Assembly: GCF_017301735.1 (NCBI RefSeq)
Contig: NZ_CP071090.1
Coordinates: 620,001-684,000, forward strand
Length of the DNA stretch: 64,000 nucleotides
Direction: 5' to 3'
Source of the DNA: Pyxidicoccus parkwaysis
GTDB lineage: Bacteria; Myxococcota; Myxococcia; Myxococcales; Myxococcaceae
Position numbers and translations under genes: made by a program. Shown here one piece after another: positions 9,062-20,958 of this stretch. Positions within the stretch are counted from its first letter, which is position 1; the number at the start of each line of letters is the position of its first letter. The notes below the pieces were generated by a model. The model saw only the letters and a program-made list of their open reading frames with translations. It had not been told where the DNA came from and searched no databases.

Positions 9062-9682
9062 TCATTGCGGCTTGCGCAGGCGGGCGCGGTACACCGGCTC
9101 TCCACTCGCGAGGTAGCGCCGCTCCCGCGTGGAAGGCACCTCCTCGGGGTCGTAAGGATGGAAGACCCCTGAACCCAGGGGGTTCTGGAAACCCACGGAT
9201 TCCAGGATGAGGAGCATGGACTCACCCCGGTCCTTCACGTCCGTGCGCATGTCGAAGAGGCCGCCGGGGGCGAGGCGGGTGTACAGCAACTGCGCGAAGG
9301 CGGGCTGAATCACGGCGCGCTTGGCGTGGGCGCGCTTCCACCAGGGGTCCGGGAACTGGAGGTGGATGGCGGAGAGGGAGCCTTCGGCGAAGATGCGGGG
9401 CACGACGAAGGTGGCGTCGGCCTCGATGACTCGCAGGTTCTTGAAGCCGGCCTTGTCGCCTCGGGCCTGGGTGTCGCGCGCGTACTTCTTGCGCCACTCG
9501 AAGGCGACGAAGCGCACCCCCGGGTTGCGGCGGCAGTACTCCAGCGCGTGGCCTCCGGCGCCCGAGCCGATTTCCAGCTCCAGCGGGCCGGTGAAGCCGA
9601 ACTCCGCGTCCCAGTCCGGAGGGGTTTCCTGGGAGACGAACTTGAGTCCGACGGGCTCGGGCAGCAGACGGGGACGGGCCAT
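9062..9682 (-). CDS. trmB: tRNA (guanine-N7-)-methyltransferase
   Basis: This 206-residue protein would methylate G46 of tRNA using S-adenosylmethionine. The SAM-binding loop LELEIGSGAGGHALEY is at ~34-50, followed by the FVAFEWRKKYA strand-helix. The family signature LQFPDPWWKRAHAKRAVIQP is intact, and the C-terminal ERRY-type segment (TRERRYLASG) is present. The length is normal for the family. The start at ATG 9682 gives a compact N-terminus, as in other bacterial TrmB. It is divergent from ribF. Confidence 0.93.
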   Translation of the reverse strand: MARPRLLPEPVGLKFVSQETPPDWDAEFGFTGPLELEIGSGAGGHALEYCRRNPGVRFVAFEWRKKYARDTQARGDKAGFKNLRVIEADATFVVPRIFAEGSLSAIHLQFPDPWWKRAHAKRAVIQPAFAQLLYTRLAPGGLFDMRTDVKDRGESMLLILESVGFQNPLGSGVFHPYDPEEVPSTRERRYLASGEPVYRARLRKPQ

Positions 9683-9773
9683 GGGAGGGGGGCCTCAATC
9701 ACGGCCGCGCCCGTCTTGGCCAGGGAAAAACGCCCGGCCCCCTCGGCTCCGGGGCTTGAGGTATACGGGGGCC

Positions 9774-10706
9774 ATGAAGGTCTACCACTCGGTGGCGGAG
9801 GCGGGCCGGGCGCTGGCCGGCCAGGCGCTCGCGCTGGGCAACTTCGACGGCGTCCACGTGGGCCACCAGGCCCTCTTCTCCGAGGCCCGTCGCCACGCCA
9901 GCGCCGCGGCCTTCACCTTCCATCCGCACCCCGGCAAGGTGCTCCAGCCGGACCTGGCGCCCAAGCTGATTACGCAGCTGCCGCGCAAGCTGGAGCTGTT
10001 CGCCCAGTGCGGCCTGTCCGCCGTCGTGGTGCAGCCCTTCACCCGCGACTACGCGCGCACGTCGCCCGCCGAGTTCGAGGCCGCCCTCTTCGACGCGCTC
10101 GGTGTGGCGCACGTGGTGGTGGGCAGCGACTTCACCTATGGCGCGGCCCGTGCCGGCACCGTGCCCACGCTGCGCGAGGCGGCCGCGAAGCGCGGCGCGC
10201 AGGTGCACGTGGTGGCCCCCATCACCGTGGACGGTGTGGTGGCGTCCTCGTCACGCGTGCGCGAGTACATCCTGGAGGGGCGCGTGTCCGCCGCGAGGCG
10301 GCTCTTGGGTCGTCCCTTCGATTTGGACGGCACCGTGGTGGCCGGAGCGGGGAGGGGACGGGGCATCGGCTTTCCCACCGCCAACGTGGACACGCAGAAC
10401 GAATTGCGCCCCGCGCCCGGTGTCTATGCGATTCGGGTGCACCTGCCCGGCGGGGCGGGTGGCGCGGGCACGTGGCACGCGGGGGCCGCCAATATCGGCG
10501 TGAAGCCCACCTTTGGTGGCACGGAAGTCACAATCGAGGCGCACCTGCTGGACTTCTCCGGGGACCTCTACGGCAAGGAGCTGCGGGTGCAGTTCCTGGA
10601 GCGGCTGCGTCCCGAGCAGCGCTTCGGCTCCGTGGCGGAGCTCGTCGGGCAGATCAAGCGGGACGTGGAGGCCGCGCGCACCGTCATCGCCGGTGTGGGT
10701 GACTGA
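9774..10706 (+). CDS. ribF: Bifunctional riboflavin kinase / FAD synthetase
   Basis: This 310-residue protein converts riboflavin to FMN and FMN to FAD. The N-terminal adenylyltransferase domain has the GNFDGVHVGHQALF motif (nucleotide binding) at ~19-32 and a VVGSDFTYG block. SSSRVREYILEGRV marks the segment leading to the kinase domain. The C-terminal kinase domain has GRGRGIGFPTANV, the ATP/Mg site, and an NIGVKPTFGG motif. ATG 9774 was chosen because the conserved region begins nine residues later; the open frame upstream (to 9321) is antisense to trmB and not conserved in character. Confidence 0.94.
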   Translation: MKVYHSVAEAGRALAGQALALGNFDGVHVGHQALFSEARRHASAAAFTFHPHPGKVLQPDLAPKLITQLPRKLELFAQCGLSAVVVQPFTRDYARTSPAEFEAALFDALGVAHVVVGSDFTYGAARAGTVPTLREAAAKRGAQVHVVAPITVDGVVASSSRVREYILEGRVSAARRLLGRPFDLDGTVVAGAGRGRGIGFPTANVDTQNELRPAPGVYAIRVHLPGGAGGAGTWHAGAANIGVKPTFGGTEVTIEAHLLDFSGDLYGKELRVQFLERLRPEQRFGSVAELVGQIKRDVEAARTVIAGVGD

Positions 10707-10763
10707 GCGTTTTCCCGTGTTTCTTCAACGGGTTGACCTGCCAGGGGAGCAGGCGAGGCCGCC

Positions 10764-10792
10764 TTGACGCGAGCGCGCGGCTCCCCTCTAAT
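10764..10792 (+). promoter_or_regulatory. Predicted sigma70-type promoter of the pil cluster
   Basis: TTGACG (10764-10769) and TCTAAT (10787-10792) are separated by 17 bp and match the -35 and -10 consensus at 5 of 6 positions each. The site lies ~115 bp before the pilB start and after the ribF stop. It is the best promoter-like sequence in the 208-bp gap. Transcription start was not determined. Confidence 0.6.
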
Positions 10793-10914
10793 TCGTAATC
10801 AGGAACCGTGCCAGGAGCCCTCGTGGCCCCTGTCATCTCCCCCTGTCTCCTGAGTGCGAGGTGGGCCCCCCGCCCCTCTCGTTCCTCTTTTCCTCAAGGA
10901 AGAGGCTTCAACGA

Positions 10915-12615
<1,701 letters not shown>

Positions 12616-12656
12616 TCACTCCTCCCCCCACCGTCTCACCTGAAGGACATCCCCCC

Positions 12657-13778
12657 GTGGCCAACCTGCACCAGCTCCTCAAGGCGATGGTCGAGAAGGG
12701 CGCTTCCGACCTCCACATCACCACCGGTTCGCCGCCCCAGCTGCGCGTCGACGGCGAGCTCGTTCCCTTGAAGACGGCGCCGCTGACCCCCGTGGAGACC
12801 AAGCAGCTCTGCTACTCCATCCTCACGGACGCCCAGAAGCACAAGTTCGAGGAGGACAACGAGCTGGACCTGTCCTTCGGCGTGAAGGGGCTGTCGCGCT
12901 TCCGCGCCAACATCTTCATGCAGCGTGGCGCGGTGGCCGGCGCGTTCCGCACCATTCCCTTCAAGATTTTGACCTTCCAGGAGCTGGGCCTTCCTCCCGT
13001 CGTCGCGGAGCTGGTGAAGAAGCCCCGTGGCCTCATCCTGGTGACGGGCCCCACGGGCTCGGGCAAGTCCACCACGCTGGCCTCGATGATCGACAAGATC
13101 AACACCGAGCGTCATGAGCACATCATGACCATCGAGGACCCCATCGAGTACCTGCACCCGCACAAGAACTGCCTCGTCAACCAGCGCGAGGTGGGGGCGG
13201 ACACGCGGAACTTCAAGACGGCCCTCAAGTACATCCTGCGCCAGGACCCGGACGTGGTGCTCGTCGGCGAGCTCCGTGATTTGGAGACGATTGAAGCGGC
13301 GCTCACCATCGCCGAGACGGGCCACATCTGCTACGCCACGCTGCACACCAACAGCGCGGTGCAGACCATCAACCGCGTGCTGGACGTGTTCCCGCCGTAC
13401 CAGCAGCCGCAGGTGCGCGCGCAGCTGTCCTTCGTGCTCGAGGGCGTGATGAGCCAGGCGCTGGTGTCCAAGGCGGGCGCTCCGGGCCGCGTGCTCGCGC
13501 TGGAGGTCATGGTGCCCAACCCCGCCATCCGGAACCTCATCCGCGAGGACAAGGTCCACCAGATCTACTCCTCCATGCAGGTGGGCCAGGCGAAGTACGG
13601 CATGCAGACCTTCAATCAGGCCCTGGCGGCGCTCCTCATCCGCCGCGTCATCAACCAGGACGAGGCCTTCGGCCGCTCCAGTGACCCGGAGGAGCTGCGC
13701 AACATCCTGGCCACCGGTGGCCAGAACCTCCCAGGCATGCCCCAGCAGCGGCCGGCCGGGGGAGCGGGCGGTCGTTAG
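12657..13778 (+). CDS. pilT: Type IV pilus retraction ATPase
   Basis: This 373-residue hexameric ATPase disassembles the pilus and generates the pulling force of twitching (S-) motility. It shows the N-terminal PAS-like fold with GASDLHITTG, Walker A GPTGSGKST at ~130, an Asp box, and Walker B VVLVGELRDLET at ~200. The PilT hallmark AIRNLIRE at ~288, needed for retraction in characterised homologues, is intact. The zinc motif of PilB is absent, as expected. The start is GTG 12657, preceded by TGAAGGAC. Confidence 0.97.
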   Translation: MANLHQLLKAMVEKGASDLHITTGSPPQLRVDGELVPLKTAPLTPVETKQLCYSILTDAQKHKFEEDNELDLSFGVKGLSRFRANIFMQRGAVAGAFRTIPFKILTFQELGLPPVVAELVKKPRGLILVTGPTGSGKSTTLASMIDKINTERHEHIMTIEDPIEYLHPHKNCLVNQREVGADTRNFKTALKYILRQDPDVVLVGELRDLETIEAALTIAETGHICYATLHTNSAVQTINRVLDVFPPYQQPQVRAQLSFVLEGVMSQALVSKAGAPGRVLALEVMVPNPAIRNLIREDKVHQIYSSMQVGQAKYGMQTFNQALAALLIRRVINQDEAFGRSSDPEELRNILATGGQNLPGMPQQRPAGGAGGR

Positions 13779-13835
13779 TTCCAGGATTTCGGAATACGGG
13801 GTTAGACTCGCGCGACGTCCGCGGAGGTCCAGGTC

Positions 13836-15092
13836 ATGGCAGCACCCGCAGTGCAACAGAAAGCCGTAGCCCCCAAGAAGAACACGAACCTGTTCCTCTG
13901 GGAGGCGAAGACCAAGGGCGGGGAGACGAAGAAGGGCGAGATGGAGGCCTCGGACACCGAGGCCGTCAACGCGCGCCTCAAGTCCCTGGGCCTCAATCCG
14001 ACGAAGGTGCGCAAGAAGGGCGCCCTCGACGGCGCCGTCTCCCTGCCGGGCATCGGCGGTGTGACGGGCAAGGACATCCTCATCTTCACCCGTCAGTTCG
14101 CCACGATGATCGACGCCGGCCTGCCGCTGGTGCAGTGCCTCGACATCCTGGCCAGCCAGATGGACAACCCCGCCTTCAAGAAGGTGTTGTTCGCCATCAA
14201 GGGCAAGGTGGAGCAGGGCAGCACCTTCGCTGACGCCCTGAAGGACCACCCCAAGGTCTTCGACGAGCTCTACACCCAGCTGTGCGCCGCGGGTGAGGTG
14301 GGCGGTATCCTCGACTCCATCCTCAACCGTCTGGCGGCCTACCGCGAGAAGAGCGAGAAGCTCAAGCGCAAGGTCAAGGGCGCGATGACCTACCCGGTCA
14401 TCGTCATCCTGGTCGCCGTCGGCGTGACGGCGCTGCTGCTCCTCAAGGTGACGCCGGTGTTCGCGAAGATGTTCGCGGACTTCGGCTCCGAGCTGCCGGG
14501 TCCCACCAAGTTCGTGGTGGATGTCTCCGCCTGGGCGCAGGAGTGGTGGCTCCACGTCCTCGTTTCCATCGCCGCCGTCGTGACTGCCTTCTCCTGGAGC
14601 TACAAGAACCCCAAGGGGCGCGTGTTCTGGGACAAGGTGTTCCTGAAGATGCCGCTGTTCGGTCCGGTGCTCCGCAAGGTCGCGGTGGCGCGCTTCACCC
14701 GCACGCTGGGCACCATGCTCTCCTCGGGCGTGCCCATCCTCGACGCGCTGGACGTCACGGCGAAGACGGCCGGCAACCGCACGGTGGAAGCGGCCATCTA
14801 CTACGTGCGCGGCAAGATTTCCGAGGGCAAGAACATCGCGGGCCCGCTGGCGGACACCAAGGTGTTCCCCTCCATGGTGGTGCAGATGATTGGCGTCGGT
14901 GAGGCGACGGGCGCCATGGACACCATGCTCAATAAGATTGCCGACTTCTACGACGACGAAGTGGACACGGCCGTCAGCGCGCTCACGGCGATGATTGAGC
15001 CCATCCTGATGGTGTTCCTCGGCGGCGTGGTCGGTGGCTTCCTCATCGCCATGTACCTGCCCATCTTCTCCATTGCCGGTGCCATCAAGTAG
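13836..15092 (+). CDS. pilC: Type IV pilus inner-membrane platform protein
   Basis: This 418-residue protein has two GspF-type domains. The first (~85-210) starts ILIFTRQFATMIDAGLPLVQ and ends before a TM helix (PVIVILVAVGVTALLLL). The second (~285-395) starts FTRTLGTMLSSGVPILDALD, followed by a last TM region at the C-terminus. The platform couples PilB or PilT rotation to pilin insertion or removal. ATG 13836 follows a GGAGG site. The 3' end may overlap the start of pilS. Confidence 0.96.
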   Translation: MAAPAVQQKAVAPKKNTNLFLWEAKTKGGETKKGEMEASDTEAVNARLKSLGLNPTKVRKKGALDGAVSLPGIGGVTGKDILIFTRQFATMIDAGLPLVQCLDILASQMDNPAFKKVLFAIKGKVEQGSTFADALKDHPKVFDELYTQLCAAGEVGGILDSILNRLAAYREKSEKLKRKVKGAMTYPVIVILVAVGVTALLLLKVTPVFAKMFADFGSELPGPTKFVVDVSAWAQEWWLHVLVSIAAVVTAFSWSYKNPKGRVFWDKVFLKMPLFGPVLRKVAVARFTRTLGTMLSSGVPILDALDVTAKTAGNRTVEAAIYYVRGKISEGKNIAGPLADTKVFPSMVVQMIGVGEATGAMDTMLNKIADFYDDEVDTAVSALTAMIEPILMVFLGGVVGGFLIAMYLPIFSIAGAIK

Positions 15093-16682
15093 TTCTCCGC
15101 TTCAAGGCGCGCGCGCGGCAGAGACAGGTGGCCTGCGCTCGCGCCTGGTGTGGCTGGTGCTGTTCCGCACCGTGGCGGCGAGCCTCTCGCTCGTCATCAC
15201 GGTGGCGCGGCTGCTCTTGCAGCCCGTCCAGGAGCCGAGCCGCACGGACACGCTGTCGCTGGCGGTCATCATCGCCGCGTACGTGTCCACGGTGGTGGTG
15301 GGCCTGCGGCTGCGGTGGGGCCGGGCGGGCCCGCTGGATGCCTGGGTCCAGGTGGTGGGCGACATCGTCATCGCCACCGGGCTGGTGTACCTGAGCGGCG
15401 GTGCGGACTCGCCCCTCACCTTCCTCTACAGCCTGGCCGTCATCGGCGCGGCGGTGGTGCTGGACTGGCGCGGCGCGCTCTGGGTGGCGCTGGTCTCCGG
15501 GCTGTGCTTCTCCGCGCTGGTGATGGGGCCTCGCCTCGTGGGCGACGCCCCGGTGGACCCCCTGCTGTCGAGCCGGAGCCTGTTCGTCCTGGGCAGCAAC
15601 CTGCTGGCGCTCGCGCTCATCGCCGTGCTGGCGGGCTACCTGTCGCGCCAATTGTCCGCCACCGGTGGCGCCCTGTCCGCGCGCGAGGCGGACCTGCGGC
15701 GGCTGGGGCGGCTGCAGCAGCAGATTGTCTCGTCCATGTCCTCGGGGCTGGTGACGTGTGACGCCCAGCGGCGCGTCACGTACGTCAACCCCGCCGGCTG
15801 CGCCATCCTCCAGGTGGAGGAGGCGGCCAGCGTGGGCATGGACCTGGAGGCGCTCATGCCGGGCGTGTCCGGGCTGGGCCCCCGCACGCCGCGCAGCGAG
15901 CTCAGCGTGGGTACGGGCAGCAGCCGGCGCATCCTCGGCCTGTCGGTGACGCCGCTGGAGGGCGAGCAGGGCGCGCTGCTGGTGGTGTTCCAGGACCTCA
16001 CGCGGCTGCGGCGCATGGAGGAGGACCTCAAGCGCTCGGACCGGTTGGCGAGCCTGGGGGCTCTCTCCGCTCAGCTCGCGCACGAGCTGCGAAACCCCCT
16101 GGCGGCCATGCGAGGCTCCGCGCAAATGCTGGCGCAGGACGTGCGGGACGAGATGGGGCAGAAGCTCACCAACATCCTGCTGCGCGAGTCGGACCGGCTG
16201 GCGCGGCTGGTGGAGGACTTCCTGCGCTTCGCCCGGCCGCCGGAGCCGGTGCGCCGCCCGGTGGCGCTGGAGTCGCTCCTGGTGGAGACGGTGGACATGT
16301 TGCGGGCGGACCCGCTGGCGCGGGACGTGCGGATGGAAGTGATGGCGCCCGAGTCGCTGACGGCCGCGGTGGACCCGGACCAGCTTCGTCAGGTGCTCAT
16401 CAACCTGGTGCGCAACGGCTTCCAGGCGGCCGGCCCCCGGGGTGAGGTGAAGGTGGCGCTGGCGAGGGCCGAGCACGAGGCGCGCATCCGCGTCTGGGAC
16501 TCGGGCGGGAGCATCACGGAGGAGATGATGGGGCACCTGTTCGAGCCGTTCTTCACCACCCGGGACGGGGGCACGGGCCTGGGCCTGTCCACCGCGCACT
16601 CCATCATCCGGGCGCACGGCGGGGCCATCCGCGTGCGCTCCAACCGCGACGAGGGAACGGAGTTCGTGGTGGAGTTGCCGCT

Positions 16683-16686
<4 letters not shown>
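15079..16686 (+). CDS. pilS: Sensor histidine kinase of the pilin-regulating system
   Basis: The protein has about 535 residues if it starts at GTG 15079. The start is uncertain: no in-frame ATG lies between pilC and the first TM helix, and GTG 15148 would leave no cytoplasmic N-terminus. Roughly six TM helices occupy ~30-190, a PAS-like domain lies at ~215-310, then HisKA with the phospho-acceptor His in SAQLAHELRNPLAAM (~335). HATPase has an N box (INLVRNGFQAA) and GGTGLGLSTAHSI. In characterised systems PilS senses pilin in the membrane and controls PilR. Its stop overlaps the pilR start (GTGA). Confidence 0.93.
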
Positions 16687-18119
<1,433 letters not shown>

Positions 18120-18153
18120 GGCTGGGAATGCTTCTCGGGGAGCGACAGTTCTC

Positions 18154-18184
18154 GTCAGTCCCGCTGCCCAATTTTGTCAGCCCG
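18154..18184 (+). promoter_or_regulatory. Paired direct repeats, candidate PilR binding sites
   Basis: GTCAGTCC (18154-18161) and GTCAGCCC (18176-18183) lie on the same face of the helix, 22 bp apart, about 70-100 bp upstream of the sigma54 promoter of pilA. That is the usual location for enhancer sites of NtrC-type activators. The second copy contains TGTC, the core reported for PilR sites in Pseudomonas. Binding is inferred. Confidence 0.45.
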
Positions 18185-18252
18185 ACCCTCCCGCGTCGCG
18201 AGCTCCAGCGGCCGCCCCACGGAAATCAGCCACTTTGGCGTGTTGATCCCTC

Positions 18253-18268
18253 TGGCATGGCGAGTGCT
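18253..18268 (+). promoter_or_regulatory. Sigma54 promoter of pilA
   Basis: TGGCATGGCGAGTGCT matches the -24/-12 consensus TGGCAC-N5-TTGC, with the invariant GG and GC separated by 10 bp. It lies 52 bp before the pilA ATG. The upstream gene encodes the sigma54 activator PilR, and sigma54 control of pilA is established in M. xanthus. Confidence 0.85.
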
Positions 18269-18320
18269 AAAGTCCTCCGCGGGCGCAGTGCCCTTGCCAA
18301 AACCTCCCCGAGGACCCCCA

Positions 18321-18950
18321 ATGCGCGTTTCCCGCTTCAACCCCCGTAACCGTGGCTTCACGCTCATCGAGCTCATGATCGTGGTCGCCATCATCGGCAT
18401 CCTGGCCGCCATCGCCATCCCGAACTTCCTCAAGTTCCAGGCTCGCTCCAAGCAGTCTGAGGCGAAGACGAACCTCAAGGCCCTGTACACCGCGCAGAAG
18501 TCGTTCTTCTCGGAGAAGGACCGCTACTCCGACTTCGCCAACGAGATTGGCTTCTCCCCTGAGCGCGGCAACCGCTACGGCTACATCATCTCCGCGGCCG
18601 CTGGTAGCGCCGAGTCGCGCACCACCGCTGCCATCGCCGCTCCCGCGGGTGGCGTGACGACCATCTCCTACGACGCGTTCCGCTTCGGTGGCGCCGGTGG
18701 CGTTCCGGCCTTCGCGGTTGCCAACTACACCCCGACGGCTCCGGCCACCACCGTCTTCGGCGTCCAGGGCACCTGCCCGAACTGCAACTTCTTCGCGGGC
18801 GCCTCCGGCAACGCGGACAACGAGGCCACCACGGATGACTGGGTCATCGCCGGCTTCGAGGGCGTGGGCGCGGTGTCCGGTTGCTCCGAGGCGGGCAACG
18901 TCTCCTCGGGCACCCCGTACAACACCCGCAACGACGTCGCCTGCGACTGA
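18321..18950 (+). CDS. pilA: Major type IV pilin (prepilin)
   Basis: The prepilin has 209 residues. A 12-residue basic leader ([12 protein letters not shown]) precedes the PilD cleavage site G^F, with Glu5 of the mature protein in FTLIELM and the canonical hydrophobic alpha1 stem ([16 protein letters not shown]). The first ~60 mature residues and the C-terminal ~50 ([39 protein letters not shown]) resemble M. xanthus PilA closely, from memory. The Ala/Gly/Thr-rich middle (~85-145) does not. Four cysteines lie near the C-terminus and could form disulfides. It has its own sigma54 promoter and a terminator. Confidence 0.97.
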   Translation: MRVSRFNPRNRGFTLIELMIVVAIIGILAAIAIPNFLKFQARSKQSEAKTNLKALYTAQKSFFSEKDRYSDFANEIGFSPERGNRYGYIISAAAGSAESRTTAAIAAPAGGVTTISYDAFRFGGAGGVPAFAVANYTPTAPATTVFGVQGTCPNCNFFAGASGNADNEATTDDWVIAGFEGVGAVSGCSEAGNVSSGTPYNTRNDVACD

Positions 18951-18984
18951 TTCGGAATGAACGGTGGCGCGGCCACTGTTCTTC

Positions 18985-19012
18985 GGGCCGCCTTCCTTCC
19001 GGGGGGCGGCCC
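18985..19012 (+). terminator. Rho-independent-like terminator after pilA
   Basis: GGGCCGCC (18985-18992) pairs perfectly with GGCGGCCC (19005-19012) across a 12-nt loop, followed by TTCGCCTTTCT. It lies 35 bp after the pilA stop and before pilG. It would allow high pilin transcription with limited read-through. Confidence 0.75.
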
Positions 19013-19039
19013 TTCGCCTTTCTGAGCTCCGGGGTGCTC

Positions 19040-19948
19040 ATGCGGATCGCAGTATTGTGCCTGGCTGTCTGTTCCATCGCGCTGATGGCCGACAAGCCGG
19101 ACAAGCCCTTGAGGACAAAGGACGGTCCCATCCTGCCTCGCCGTGAGATGCTCGAGGTGCTGGGGGCCGCGCAGAAGCCGCTGCTCGCGGACTTCTACTG
19201 GCTGCAGGCCATCCAGCAGGTGGGCCGCGCCAACACGGACACCGAGTACCGCGACGTCTACTTCTACGCGGACCTGGCGACCGACCTCGACCCGAAGTTC
19301 CGCTACGCCTACGAGTGGGGCGCCATCACCACGCCCTTCAATCTCGGCCGCGAGCAGTGGGTGAACACGGATTTGTCCTCACGGCTGCTCACCAAGGGGC
19401 TGGCCGCGCTGCCGGATGACCGCCGTTTCATGTTCCAGCTCGCCTACAACAAGATGACGTACGAGCGGGACTTCAAGGGCGCGGCGGACCTCCTCATGAC
19501 GTTGTCGAAGTACCCGGACATGCCGCGCTACCTGCCCATGCTGGCCACCCGTCTGTACGCGCAGGCCGGCAGCTTCGACTCGGGCCTGGGCGTGGCGGAG
19601 ATGCTGCGCGACAGCGCCGCGGACGACGAGTCCCGGGCCTTCTACGAGCACCGCATCAAGGAAATCCTCCGGGAGCGGGTGCTCACGCAAATCGACCAGG
19701 CCATCGAGGCCTTCGAGAAGGACCATGGCGAGCGCCCGAAGACGGTGCCGGACCTGGTGCGGATGGGCTACCTGAAGTTCCCGCCCCAGGACCCGCTGGA
19801 GGGAAAGTTCTTCATCGACCGGCGAGGGCGCGCGCGCTCCACGTCCGGACTCTACAGGTTGGAGATGTACGAAGACGCCAAGAAGAAGGAGTTGCAGGAG
19901 GACATGGCTGCTGGTGGCATCTTTGTAGATTCGGAGGGCGCGCAATGA
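19040..19948 (+). CDS. pilG: Pilus biogenesis protein PilG
   Basis: This 302-residue protein has a short N-terminal hydrophobic segment (IAVLCLAVCSIALM), so it is probably a periplasmic or membrane-anchored protein. The rest is helical with TPR-like pairs (EWGAITTPFNLG, FMFQLAYNKMTYERDFKGAADLL, LPMLATRLYAQAGSF). In M. xanthus pilG, pilH and pilI are needed for pilus assembly and are proposed to form a transporter, with PilG as the non-ABC partner. ATG 19040 sits at the start of the hydrophobic segment. The stop overlaps pilH as ATGA. Confidence 0.9.
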   Translation: MRIAVLCLAVCSIALMADKPDKPLRTKDGPILPRREMLEVLGAAQKPLLADFYWLQAIQQVGRANTDTEYRDVYFYADLATDLDPKFRYAYEWGAITTPFNLGREQWVNTDLSSRLLTKGLAALPDDRRFMFQLAYNKMTYERDFKGAADLLMTLSKYPDMPRYLPMLATRLYAQAGSFDSGLGVAEMLRDSAADDESRAFYEHRIKEILRERVLTQIDQAIEAFEKDHGERPKTVPDLVRMGYLKFPPQDPLEGKFFIDRRGRARSTSGLYRLEMYEDAKKKELQEDMAAGGIFVDSEGAQ

Positions 19949-20958
19949 CCGCGGCTCCAAAGCTCGAGGCTCTGCTGCCGGCGGCTCCCGTCGCTGACGG
20001 CAGTCAACCCGTCCGCATCCGCAGCCTGTCCAAGACGTACCGGGTGGGCTTCTTCCTCAACAAGCACGTCAAGGCATTGCAGGGTCTGGACCTGGACATC
20101 GCGCCGGGGCAGGTCTACGGGCTGCTCGGCCCCAACGGCGCGGGCAAGTCCACCACCATCAAGATTCTCATGGGGCTGGTGCGCGCGTCGCAGGGCCAGG
20201 CGCTGCTCTTCGGTGAGCCGCCGGACCGTCCGCACGTGCGGCGGCAGGTGGGCTTCCTGCCGGAGAACCCGTCCCTGTACGAGTACCTCACGGGGCGCGA
20301 GTTCGTGACGCTGGCGGGGCGCATCTTCGGGCTGAGCGGGCATGACCTGGACCAGCGCGTGGAGCGCGTGCTGGGCGAGGTGGGCATGGGCCGTGCCTCG
20401 GACCTGCAGATTCGCCGCTACTCCAAGGGCATGGTGCAGCGCACCGCGCTGGCCCAGGCGCTCATCAGCGGGCCGCGCCTGCTGGTGCTGGACGAGCCGA
20501 CGTCGGGCCTGGACCCGCTGGGCCGCCGGCAGATGCGCGACATCATCCTCGCCGAGCGCGAGAAGGGGACGACCATCCTCTTCTGCACGCACATCATCTC
20601 GGACGTGGAGGCACTCTGTGACCGCGTGGCCGTGCTGGTGGGCGGGCGGCGCGTGCAGGAGGGCAGCGTGCAGGAGCTGGTGTCGGCGCGGGCGCCCTCG
20701 GTGGAGATGGTGGTGCAGGGCCTGACGCTCGAGCAGCTCCAGCCGCTGGGCTTCGCGTACGAGCAGGTGCAGCAGCTGGACGGCCGGGTGGTGCTGCGGG
20801 TTCCGGACGCGGACTCGCACAAGCTGCTCCAGGCCATCATCGGTCTGGGCGGGCGCGTCAGCCGCTTGCAGCCCGCGCGCTTCTCGCTGGAGGACCTCTT
20901 CCTCGAGGCGATGAAGCAGGCCGGTGGGCAGACCGTCGGAGGAGAGATTCAGTCATGA
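19945..20958 (+). CDS. pilH: ABC transporter ATP-binding protein PilH
   Basis: This 337-residue protein is a single ABC domain of the CcmA type plus a C-terminal regulatory-like region. Walker A is GPNGAGKST at ~70. The signature is YSKGMVQRTALAQ, a variant of LSGGQ. Walker B is LLVLDEPTSGLD, and a switch His lies in CTHIISDVEAL. It would power the PilG-PilI transporter needed for T4P biogenesis in M. xanthus; the substrate is unknown. It is co-translated with pilG and pilI, with ATGA overlaps at both ends. Confidence 0.94.
   Translation: MTAAPKLEALLPAAPVADGSQPVRIRSLSKTYRVGFFLNKHVKALQGLDLDIAPGQVYGLLGPNGAGKSTTIKILMGLVRASQGQALLFGEPPDRPHVRRQVGFLPENPSLYEYLTGREFVTLAGRIFGLSGHDLDQRVERVLGEVGMGRASDLQIRRYSKGMVQRTALAQALISGPRLLVLDEPTSGLDPLGRRQMRDIILAEREKGTTILFCTHIISDVEALCDRVAVLVGGRRVQEGSVQELVSARAPSVEMVVQGLTLEQLQPLGFAYEQVQQLDGRVVLRVPDADSHKLLQAIIGLGGRVSRLQPARFSLEDLFLEAMKQAGGQTVGGEIQS

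Noticed and set aside
9321..9773. In-frame extension upstream of ribF
   Set aside because: It is antisense to trmB, and the FAD synthetase domain starts right after ATG 9774.
10733..10738. A second TTGACC upstream of pilB as a promoter
   Set aside because: No -10-like sequence lies 16-18 bp downstream; the TTGACG at 10764 has a good partner.
18174..18320. Upstream extension of the pilA frame
   Set aside because: It covers the sigma54 promoter and control region, and the prepilin leader begins at ATG 18321.
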